From Collybiopsis luxurians FD-317 M1 (taxonomy: Eukaryota; Basidiomycota; Agaricomycetes; Agaricales; Omphalotaceae), in the NCBI GenBank assembly GCA_000827265.1, contig KN834871.1, positions 1 to 64,000 on the forward strand: 64,000 nucleotides of DNA. The letters are read 5' to 3'. Under the pieces are notes generated by a model, which saw only the letters and a program-made list of their open reading frames with translations, did no database searches and had not been told where the DNA came from. Below, one piece after another: positions 46,954 through 56,570 of this stretch (its first letter is position 1; every line of letters begins with the position of its first letter). Both the position numbers and the translations under genes were made by a program.

Positions 46954-48898
46954 ATGACGCTATCTACTGTGCTGGTTTCTTTGTCGCTCTGCTACTTTGC
47001 TGGATTAGCCCTATATCGACTTTTCTTCCATCCTCTTCACAAATATCCCGGACCAGTTCTTGCAGCAGCGACCACCTGGTACGAAGTATATTACAATCTC
47101 ATTCAGGGGGGAGGGCTCGTGTTAGAGCTTGAAAGGCTGCATATGCTGTATGGTGTGTTCCTCTACGTTTCGTCTGATAAGGGCAAATCAAATGTTGTCT
47201 TTCAGGTCCTGTGGTTCGAATTGGTCCTAACACGGTCAGCTTTTCCTGCCCATCTGCCACATCGGAGCCCTAGTTTTAGACAGAAATTTAGCTGCACTTT
47301 AACGATAGGCGCGCCTACCATGATATATACAGTAACGGAAATACACTGGTTAAGGAACCACGTTTCTACCAAGCAATTTTGGCCCATGCCCGCGAGGCCT
47401 CTGTCGGTTTATGCGATCCACAACAGGTCAAAAACAAGAGAAGCCTATTAGCCCCGTCGTTTTCGCGTCAGGCGGTAATGAAGCTTGAGCATTTGATACA
47501 AAAGAAGGTAGTTTCTTCCGACAATGTACACCTTGTTCACTCCATTTATGACTCACGTAGGTCGACCAACTAGTAGCTTTGCTCGAAAACCACTACCAGT
47601 CTCCGGAAACTGGCGTAAAGCTATCGATGGCATACCGCTGCCTTACTACTGATGTTATCACTGACTACTGCTTTGCCAACTCTTTGGACACTCTCTCTGA
47701 CCCGCGCTTTGCTCATCCAATCGCGCTAGAAACCCCAAATCTTATAAGAAGAATTTGGCTTCAAGCTTATTTTCCTTTCATTGTCTCCGCGGCAGCAATT
47801 ATACCGCAAGCCTTCTTCTTATGGCTCTTTCCCAGATTCATTTCCCTAGTGGACGTGAAAGCAAAGCTTGAGCGACAAATCGACAAATTTATCAACAACC
47901 CAGAAGACCTGGCCGCCGCTGCACATGATACAATATATCATCATCTTTTGGAGCCCAAAGACCTCCAGCTGCGGCCATCGAGGACCTCACTAGTCCATGA
48001 GGCGCTTCTACTGGTGGGTGCCGGTAGTGATCCAGTAGGGCATGCCTGCACCGTAGGAACGTATTTTGCACTCCAGGACCACTCAATTCGACGCAGACTT
48101 GTTGAAGAGCTTAAGGAAGCTTGGCCTGATAAAGGCAGACCATTGGAAGTAGTCGCCCTGGAGAAGTTATCGTATCTGGTAGGTGATGGACTGCTGCGGC
48201 TTCGCCTAATGACGAACGTTCCATAGACTGCATTCATCAAGGAGTCACTCCGCATGTCCATCGGTATTATGCACCCCTTGTTCCGCATTGTGGGAGACGA
48301 AACTCCTGAAATAAGTGGTCTGAATATACCGCCTGGGGTGAGTATCGCCAAAATTGCAAGTATCTTAGCACAAGAAAGGTCTATAATTTTCATCTGTGTA
48401 GGCCATCGTGGCAATGAGCCAATATTTTATGCACATGAACTCCGAAGTCTTTGGTGATCCATATACTTTCAATCCAGATCGATGGCTGGTTGCAGATGAC
48501 AGCGAAATGATGCATGATCTTGTTCCGTTCAGTAAAGGACCTCGTCAATGGTATGGATTCACTAAAAGTTGTAAATATGACTACTACTGACAAACATCCA
48601 GTTTAGGACTCAAGTAAGGCAATGCGCTCTATCTCGAATCCCTGTTAAATCTCAAATCTTTCCTTTGTAGTCTAGCGTGGAGCGAATTATACCTCATTCT
48701 TGGAAATATCTTTAGGAAACTTGACCTATCACTAGTCGGCGGCATCGCGTACGTTTTGCTCTAACTCTGAAGGGTTCGGTATAATCATGATTTGACGTTA
48801 GGGAAGTCGATCTAAAATTAGGAAAAGTGTTGGACTATATGGTTCCGCTCTGGGAGAAATCGGAGTACGAAGCATTTGTGAAGCGAGTCCAGGATTGA
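46954..48898 (+). CDS. Cytochrome P450 (P450-3), different family from P450-1/2
   Basis: Exons 46954-47152, 47206-47234, 47355-47507, 47561-48178, 48227-48337, 48402-48550, 48602-48613, 48671-48748 and 48802-48898; about 481 residues. It starts with a membrane anchor and FHPLHKYPGPVLAA, as in the trichodiene-oxygenase-like group. The I-helix reads LLVGAGSDPVGHA, ExxR is IKESLR, PDRW is FNPDRW, and the haem loop FSKGPRQCLGLN is assembled across two introns through a 12-nt exon. Between exons 2 and 3 the sequence 47,284-47,352 looks coding (FS...MIYTVTEIHWL) but is one base out of phase with the following EPRFYQAI; the model skips it with a 120-nt intron. So the gene is either frame-shifted there or shortened. 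It lies 3.8 kb from the terpene cyclase start and may act on its product. Confidence 0.78.
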
Positions 48899-49329
48899 CC
48901 GATAAAGATGGAAGATCACAAGCGATTGTAGTAATTATTTGAATAAGATTCAGAATGATGATGTAGGCCTCGTCTTTATGGGACCTGAGGCAGTGGTACA
49001 CCGGACAATTGCAGCCAACGCAGCTTGAACTTTTTGTTCGACATGTTCTTGAGTGTTATACGCAACAAAAACAGCAAGAGTCTATTCACTGCAACATCTG
49101 TGTACTTGCACTTGACATGGCCTACCAGTGTTCATATGAAAGCTGCGAAACTTCAAGCCAGAGCACCTTACCCTCTTCTAACGACCTCCACAGGGCTTGG
49201 TCACCAGCTTACCTCTTCACCTAATTCAGTTTTGTTTGCCATTCCTGCATGGTGTAAAAGCATCCTCAGCGCGCAGGACGACCCAGAACACTATGAGCCC
49301 AGCAGTAGGCCTTAGTCGTTGAGTTAACT
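48899..49329. other. Intergenic, no gene seen
   Basis: Between the P450-3 stop and the start of the second repeat block. Only short frames without features. Confidence 0.45.
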
Positions 49330-52300
49330 ACAGAGCAGCCAGCAACGACAAGGAACAGACTCAATGTCTTTGGTATCACCAGACACAAAACGACTTACCC
49401 CCCCTCTTCATCTTCGGACATCATGGAACTGTTTCTCCGAGAGAGAGCGTCATCCAATCATAGCATGACGAGCCCGCTCTGACTTCTACTCCTCTCCTCC
49501 TCGTTCTCGGTAGCGGTTACAGTATTCGGGCATCTGGGGAAGAACTTTCGGTATCTCCAAAAGTGCTCGAAGACCGTCTTTTCGCCAGAGTTGAGCCCCC
49601 GTATTCCGATTGCATTTCGTTCGACGGAACCAAGTTCAAAGCCAGCGATGACGCAGATGTCAAAGCATATTCTCCACGACAGGCTCGCGACGAGCAAGAG
49701 ATACTGGTTGCATTTCAAGCCATAAGAAAAGCCCTACAGCTCCGTTAGAGCCGTATAACAGAGAAATATGTGTATCTTTCAAAGCATCACCCGCCTAAAT
49801 CGACAAGTCGTTCATTCACCGCCCCCCCCCCTCCTCCACCTGTTCCTCCTCCCTCTCCACCTATCCTCCTTCCCTCTCCGCCTCCTCTGAATCTTCCCCT
49901 CCAAACTCGAATCGAACACAAAGTAAAACGTCGTTCAAACTCCAGGAGAAAAATTTCATGCGAACCACTCGCAATTACAATGCCAAGCCTAAGAAGCATC
50001 TGCAGTCAACTCGTCAAGCTTGCACTATTACTCCAATACACCTCCAAAACATAATATCAGCCTAAAAAGATCACAGTCAAAGGGCAAAAGAAACTGAAAG
50101 CTCTTCCCAACTTGCGCCGCGGAACTAGAATACCCGCCGGAGGAGGAGGAGGAGGGGGCGGTACAACATTCATTCAAGAGCAGTCCGGACAACGTACTGT
50201 AAAAGAAGGTGGAGCTTTCTCAGAATGAAAAAAAAACAAAGAGATCGACAGTATCTGTCAGTGTACACCCCGCCCAACTTCTCCCTCCTCTTTCTCCTCC
50301 TCTTTCCTCCTTGATCTCTCCAAACCCGAGTTGAACATAGAGGAAAAAAAAACAAAAAACAAAAAACATCCAGGCTTCAGGAGAAAAAAAGGCCGTCGTG
50401 CGGTATACACGCAGATACGGTACGGTGCATGCCCGAGGGCTATTCACATCAGCTCGCCAACCTTGCACTGCAGCTCGTATGCACCTCTAGAATGTGATAT
50501 GAGCCTGATTATGAACATAGTAAACGGCGAAAGGAAATTCAAGCTTACCTCAAAAACACACCGTACGAACTATCTAGGCCTCAAAAAAGGAGGATAGGGT
50601 ATGCCATACCAGCTGGCAACCCCAAAGTTTGCTCCGTAAGCCCAACCCGCCCATACGCACGCAGCCGTTCGGGTTCATCTAGAACGACGACAGACACGAA
50701 TAAAAAGTTGATAGCTTGGACGAAACCTAGACCCTAGACTGACACATACCCAAAAGCACTCGCTCCATCAACTAGAGTCACCCGTACTATACTGTATCCA
50801 GCGTTCCCCGCACCTCAATTGATCAAGGGGAGAGCGATCGCGACCTCCCCATAACGTAAAAAAAGGCGATTAATTTCAGAGGATAGTCTGCGAGGAAGAC
50901 TCGCAAGACAGAGCGACGGCGGACATCCCCGGAACGAAACGATGTTGAGTTTCAGAGAATAGATTCTACGTCCCTGGACGGCTGGACGACTTGCGCCATA
51001 CCAAACCCGAAGGAAAGTCCAGGCCATCTAAAATCGTTGGCTCCTAGCAAGGCTCATCCACATGTAACCGTATATCAACCCTCCTCCTGCTCCTCCTTCT
51101 CGACCCTCGTCACCGAGGGGTGTTCCAGCTCATCCTGAACACATCAGCATTCCGCCGCGCATCGCTAAAAGCACACCTCCATCTTCCCAAAAGTATCGTC
51201 GTTCGCCCATCACAGGACATCCATCTCGTCGGTTCCACCCTTCCTGCTCTTCCCTCCCATGGCCGTCATTCACCCCGTTCACCAATAGCAAGTCGTCCAT
51301 CCCCAGATTTCACCCTCCTCTTTCGGAGCCCTCAGCAGCGACGAGTGCTAGAGCTCAACCTCAACACATCCGGGACCGGGCACGTATTGTCAAAAGAAAG
51401 TACACCCTCCCAAAGTTGTTCTCGAAGCGGGCAGGATTCCATTCCATCGCCGTCAGCGTTGGCATCACCCAGCGCGCTCGAGTTGAAAAAAAAAAAAAAG
51501 ATCATCCAGAACACGTCGCCCAAGCCCGCGACAAACCTTTCAAAGCGACCGCGCATCCGAGATACCCAGCGAGTAACAAGGATTTTAAAAAAAAGTGTCT
51601 TTTATTCGACCTCTAACAAACGGTAAAGTTTTATGACAGTGGCCTTCTACACCTGCACCTGACGTAGACATTTCAGTACACGCGGATATCGGAGAGGAAA
51701 GCAAGAACGGAAAAACACACCTCTCCGAATTACAGCCCGTCCCACCACGACGGGCAAAAGCTCAACCCATTACCTCTGCTCCGCCTCAAACACCAACCGA
51801 ACGGGATCATCTAAGCTTGGAAAAAAGTTTTGGTGCGGCGCACTCGTCGACGCAGTGCATCATACTAGGTAGAGGAACTCCATTAGTAAACGAGAGGGAT
51901 AGAGGGGAAAGCAAGGACGACGTACTGGACTATTCGTAGTACGACATTGAATCGGCACGACAGGGGGCGGGGGAGATTAGGAAAAAAGGTACTCCATCAG
52001 CTTCAGACAGTTCCTAAGACAGTAAAAAAACGTACACCTAGAAGATTAGAATAACACGTCAGTTTCAATCAGTTAAAGCTCAAATCCGAGAACGCTATGC
52101 ACATTTCCTCTACACAGTCCTCGCCCTTGAACCCTTGACCGCCCTCAACCTTCTCCTGGCAATGCTCAAAGTGTTTAGCAAGAGGAGCACACTTGGCCGT
52201 GTTTTTGCATTCTTCTCGGATCACTGGGTGTTCCTGCGTTCCAGAGAAAAACGTTAGTCGGGCATTATATTTGACCAGAAAGTTCGAGGGATAGAGAGAA

Positions 52301-52620
52301 GAAAGAGAAAAAGAAACGAGCAAGTGAATAAAAACGCCAAATGGAAACTGGAAAGCAAGACTTACATCCTCAGGCTCCTCCTCCTCTTGCTCAGCTTGTT
52401 CCGCTGGTTCCTCAGTCGCCTCTTCGGATTTAGCTTCAGTTTCTTCTTGAGCTGGCTTTTCTTCAGCAGCTGCGTCGGCTTGGATAGTGGGAAGGAAGGA
52501 AGAGAAGAATGAGGTGATAGAGCTCATCTTTTGGCGAGACCAGTTGGGTGAACGTAGCGGTTTGATGTAAACAGACGCGACCTCGGCAAGTTTCGGGTCA
52601 AAATAATGCGTGGGAAAATA
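49330..52620. repeat. Segmental duplication, copy B (with intact QCR6)
   Basis: Direct copy of 38,200-41,600, about 11 kb further from the telomere. It has about two of the ~430-460-bp tandem units (49,735 and 50,193), a CCT-rich run at 49,822-49,880, a 15-A run near 51,487 and a functional QCR6 at its right end. The stretch 51,770-52,070 has no counterpart in copy A. Confidence 0.8.
52069..52527 (-). CDS. QCR6: Cytochrome bc1 complex subunit 6 (hinge protein)
   Basis: An acidic subunit of mitochondrial respiratory complex III that helps cytochrome c dock on cytochrome c1. Exons on the minus strand 52366-52527 and 52234-52069 region (52069-52233) give about 108 residues. Exon 1 ends in a long Glu-rich stretch; exon 2 holds the cysteine pairs in EECKNTAKCAPLAKHFEHC and CVEEMC that form the helical hairpin disulphides. 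The 132-nt intron keeps the reading frame and has no stop, but it starts GTAAGT, ends CGCAG and its translation is hydrophobic and foreign to QCR6, so it is an intron. A decayed copy sits at 41,095-41,395. As an essential housekeeping gene it marks the boundary between accessory and core sequence. Confidence 0.93.
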   Translation of the reverse strand: MSSITSFFSSFLPTIQADAAAEEKPAQEETEAKSEEATEEPAEQAEQEEEEPEDVSLAFQFPFGVFIHLLVSFSLSSLYPSNFLVKYNARLTFFSGTQEHPVIREECKNTAKCAPLAKHFEHCQEKVEGGQGFKGEDCVEEMCIAFSDLSFN

Positions 52621-52673
52621 CTGCTTGAGTTAAGACAGGCGCCCACATAAGCGCTTGGAGCGCTTTTCTACTA

Positions 52674-52832
52674 CTACAGGCTCAGGCCGAGTTCTGACCC
52701 AAAATCTGGCCTGTTACCGCCAGTGGTCCACTCTGCAGATCCCGTTCCAGGAGCAGTAGCTTCTGCAGCCAACTCATCAGAACGAGGAGGAAAGAGAGGA
52801 AGCGCATTAAAACTGAAAATAAAGACTCCCAT
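52674..52832 (-). CDS. Small conserved protein of unknown function, 52 residues
   Basis: Starts ATG at 52,832 (MGVFIFSFNALPLFPP) and continues RSDELAAEATAPGTG to a Leu-rich end (LGLSL) at 52,674. I do not recognise it. Its reading frame is supported by a second, diverged copy on the minus strand at about 56,486-56,560, which still reads FSFNTLPL...ADELAAGATAPG without stops. The length and the acidic middle recall basidiomycete pheromone precursors, but there is no C-terminal CaaX box, so that role is not supported. It is also possible that it is the last exon of a longer gene. Confidence 0.4.
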   Translation of the reverse strand: MGVFIFSFNALPLFPPRSDELAAEATAPGTGSAEWTTGGNRPDFGSELGLSL

Positions 52833-53742
52833 CACTTCCCGGGACGCGGCGGAGGTGCTTTGATGTTCATTCCCATATTTCCTACTAAGTATACACACCA
52901 GGAGCTTCGCATCTAGCTGTAGAGATTCTCAGTATCGGTAGTAACAGTGCTCTCGCACGACTGTGAATAGTTTTGAGACGGAAATCATCCCCGTTGAACA
53001 GATACGTATGAGATTCTTTCCTTTTCATTTACGATTGGACAGGGAAGATATAAAAAGGCCCTTCTTGGTTTCTGCTTGATGACCAAAACCAGCCAGTCAA
53101 GTCATTTGACGATGTGGGGATCCCTTGAAATACTTCACCCTTTCGATCTAGATCAGAATTTCTGCGAAATTGTCTATAGTTGTTGATCCGATTCGACCAT
53201 AGCATATATGTACGACAGCAGAAGTTGCAGCGGCGACGACGGAGCTAACCTACGAAGGAAATCCTCGAGCTCCGTCCAAGTACTATGTCCGAAGGGATCC
53301 TCATCATTTAGGGTTCATTTAGACTTGAGTACAGCCTCTGGTGACAAGCATACGCCGAACTCGACTGACGGTGGGTCCCCTCCTATCAAGCTCCTCTGAC
53401 ACTCCTTTTGACTGTACGACATGCAACAATAGGACCTAGTACCGAGCTCCAGGTCACCCGGTACTCAATGTAGGCGTTATGTGGGCGTTGCGTGGGCGTA
53501 AAACTCGTGTTATGCATCCGTGAGTCCTCATGTATCTCCACCTTATCTATACTTCAATGGAGTTTAGCGCGAATCTTGTACTGCGACTGTGAACCCACGC
53601 AGCATCGAATTCAAAAATAGGGTTCACCTACGGTAAGCCGCAGTTTGGTGCTTCTGCAAACTGCTGTGGACGTCCTGTCCGCAGGCATACTTATTGTCCG
53701 TCCATCACAGGCTCTGTCTGGGCATATCCCTAACGACCTGCT
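52833..53742. other. Intergenic, no gene seen
   Basis: Upstream of the methyltransferase. A 63-codon frame at 53,208-53,399 has no features beyond Ser richness. Confidence 0.45.
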
Positions 53743-54963
53743 ATGCACAAGGAAGAACTACATTCTATTCACGTCAATTCCCTCTCCTGCTGGGAGAACG
53801 ACAACCTTCAACATTTGAAGAACCTCAAGCGCGTGGTAAGTTCGCAAAACTACCTTTCCTTTTGGGCCGTTGCGATTGGTACAACCCTTTCGAAAACGTG
53901 TTAACCGACGACTATACTACATCTACAGGCTCATGGAAATCACAAATTTCGCGAATACGTCCATAACCAACAAGAAATCGCAGATAACGCAGGTCCCGAG
54001 CTGCAGCACGCCTGGATGATGAAAATGAAGAAGATCATGAACCAGATCGATAACAGCGGGGCGGCCGACAGGCTCTGGGTCGTTCCTTTTACCAACAGGC
54101 CTTTTCGTTTTCTTGATCTGGGGTAAGGGACTTCTTTTTCTCACACAAAGTGATTCTCGGAACTGAACAAGCACGGTAGATGCTGCCCGGGAGGCTTCTC
54201 GACTTATATCTTAAAAAAGAACAAACAAGCAACTAGCATCGGTGTATCTCTCGCTCCAGTGCAAGGAGGTCACCCTTATCTTCTCGAAGAGTCCTTGCGT
54301 CCACGACAGACTCTCATCCTTGCGGACATCACCACCTTCCAGCTTGAGGGGAATGACTCCTACACCGCAGATCCCATGTGGCAATCCATCAATCGACAAC
54401 AACTATTTCCCGTACCAGACAGCCTTCTAGCGCGAGATTTCGACCTGGTCCTTCTCGACGCTCACCACCTTCGCAATCAACCTATTTCCAGCGCCGACCT
54501 CCTCGCCATATCCCAAGTCCTCCTCGGACTTCTCTCCATCAAATTCGGCGGAACCATCGTCATGAAACTCGCATCCCCAGACTCGCAATACACCGCAACA
54601 ATCCTATTCATGCTCGACATGCTCTCCTCCTCTCTCCACGTGCACAAACCCTACGCAATGCATCGCACACAAAATACATTCTACGCTATCGCCCGCGGAG
54701 TAGGAGGCAAACCAGACCGGCGATTGTATCTCCTGAACGAGCTCATCCCAGGATTTAAGCGGGTGTGGGGAAACTTGAGAATTGGGAACAACGCTGCGTT
54801 TGGACAGAAGAGGAAATTGTTACTGGGGGATTTGGATTTTATTGTGGATGGGAAACAGCTTCAAGGGTATGGTGAGAGGCTGCATGAGCTTTGCGCTGGA
54901 GTTTGGGAATTACAGGTATCTGCTTTGGAGGCACAATTTTCTGAAATAGGTATTGAAGTTTAG
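53743..54963 (+). CDS. FtsJ/RrmJ-like SAM-dependent methyltransferase
   Basis: Exons 53743-53835, 53929-54122 and 54180-54963, all in phase, give about 356 residues. The SAM-binding motif I is RFLDLGCCPGGFSTYIL, split by intron 2; motif IV is FDLVLLDAHH; GGTIVMKLASP supplies the catalytic-type lysine, in the order seen in FtsJ RNA 2'-O-methyltransferases. The N-terminal 110 residues are helical and hydrophilic and the last 100 residues are not part of the core fold. The target, probably an RNA, is not evident. Start ATG at 53,743 chosen as the first in-frame ATG giving phase with exon 2. The 3' part is repeated after the assembly gap. Confidence 0.85.
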
Positions 54964-55011
54964 GGCCGTTCATATGTGCTAATTCTCTTGTTTGCCTAAT
55001 GAATTCATCTA

Positions 55012-55031
55012 NNNNNNNNNNNNNNNNNNNN
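55012..55031. other. Assembly gap, 20 N
   Basis: Twenty consecutive N, a conventional placeholder of unknown true length. The 788 bases before it (54,224-55,011) align end to end with the 788 bases after it (55,032-55,819). Confidence 0.99.
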
Positions 55032-55771
55032 AACAAGCAACTAGCATCGGTGTATCTCTCGCTCCAGCACAAGGAGGTCACCCTTATCTTCTCGAAGAGT
55101 CCTTGCGTCCTCGACAGACTCTCATCCTTGCGGAAATTACCACCTTCCAGCTCGAGGGGAAGGACTCCTACACCGCAGATCCCATGTGGCAATCCATCAA
55201 CCGACAACAACTATTCCCCGTACCAGACAGCCTTCTAGCGCGAGATTTCGACTTGGTCCTCCTCGACGCTCACCACCTTCGCAATCAACCCATTTCTAGC
55301 GCCGACCTCCTCGCCATATCCCAAATCCTCCTTGGACTTCTCTCCATCAAATTCGGCGGAACCATCGTCATGAAACTCGCTTCCCCAGACTCGCAATACA
55401 CCGCAACAATCCTATTCATGCTCGACATGCTCTCCTCCTCTCTCCACGTCCACAAGCCCTACGCAATGCATCGCACACAAAACACATTCTACGCTATCGC
55501 CCGCGGAGTAGGAGGCAAACCAGACCGGCGATTGTATCTCCTGAACGAGCTCATCCCAGGATTTAAGCGGGTGTGGGGAAACTTGAGAATTGGGAACAAC
55601 GCTGCGTTTGGACAGAAGAGGAAATTGTTACTGGGGGATTTGGATTTTATTGTGGATGGGAAACAGCTTCAAGGGTATGGTGAGAGGCTGCATGAGCTTT
55701 GCGCTGGAGTTTGGGAATTACAGGTATCTGCTTTGGAGGCACAATTTTCTGAAATAGGTATTGAAGTTTAG
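55032..55771 (+). pseudogene. Second, 5'-truncated copy of the methyltransferase (likely unmerged contig overlap)
   Basis: Begins directly after the gap at the codons for KQATSIGVSLAP and runs to the same stop. It differs from the first copy by about 20 substitutions, all in the first 460 bases and mostly silent, and is identical in the last ~330 bases and in the 3' flank. The copy lacks exons 1-2 and motif I. An assembly artefact or allelic overlap explains this better than a gene duplication. Confidence 0.85.
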
Positions 55772-55819
55772 GGCCGTTCATATGTGCTAATTCTCTTGTT
55801 TGCCTAATGAATTCATCTA

Positions 55820-56149
55820 TGTGGCCAGGTTAAGCCCGGGGGAGACTTTGTGGAGCACTCTGTCCACGCAAGTACGAGCCAGATGGAAATACCCTAGCTA
55901 GAAGAAAGGAGGAAAGTTTTGTTCCTCTGGCTCTCTGTTTCTAGTAAGACTCTGAACCGGTCATAACTTCTACGGTCTTCCTACTAGTACCCGTGTCGTA
56001 CTCGAGTCCCGCCTGACGTTCTTTGCCGGTTCGGTCATGGGTCGTGGTCAACCGTACTTATAGGGGATGTACAGTCAACGCAAGGTATAATAGTATGTTC
56101 GGTACGTTCGTACTAAGACAGTTGGTGCACTCCTCTACGTCTTCATTGC
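55820..56149. other. Intergenic, no gene seen
   Basis: Sequence between the methyltransferase 3' flank and the third repeat fragment; no coding features. Confidence 0.4.
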
Positions 56150-56570
56150 CAATTCTTTCAACAGACGCGACCTCAGCAGGTCGAATAATCTGGAAAAGAT
56201 AACTGGAGTTGAATGCTTGGCTAGGCCTTTAACTCTCTGTCACCAGTGGTCGCTTCAGTATTACGGCGCTGTTTCCAAGATATCACCTATGACTTTATGA
56301 TTACCGAGAAAGTTTTCAGGTCTGATAAGGGATTAAAATATTCCTGAACAGACATGATGCTTGAACGTTACTTCTGTCATCTGGCATGATCTGATTTTGC
56401 TTCTGCCAACTAAGTATGCATGCCATTTACCTTAGATCCAGAATCGATGAGGATATGCATTATGCGGCTCTGTTTATCCACCCTCCAGGTGCAGTAGCCC
56501 CAGCAGCCAACTCATCAGCACCTTGAAGAGTGAGAGGAAGCGTATTGAAACTAAATTGAACACATTTACT
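56150..56570. repeat. Third fragment (copy C) of the QCR6-flank duplication
   Basis: ACAGACGCGACCTCAGCA (56,162) matches 52,570; TTACGGCGCT.TTCCAAGATATCA (56,260) matches 41,500; GCAGCCAACTCATCAG (56,500) matches 52,758 within the small 52-residue gene. The three matches are in the same order as in copies A and B, so this is a shorter third copy of that flank. Confidence 0.7.

Noticed and set aside
52674..52832. Mating pheromone precursor
   Set aside because: The size and acidic middle fit loosely, but the C-terminus ends LGLSL with no CaaX cysteine, and I found no in-phase intron leading to one.
55032..55771. Second methyltransferase as a true paralogue
   Set aside because: Equal 788-bp overlap on both sides of an N gap, identical 3' halves and no 5' exons point to an assembly overlap.
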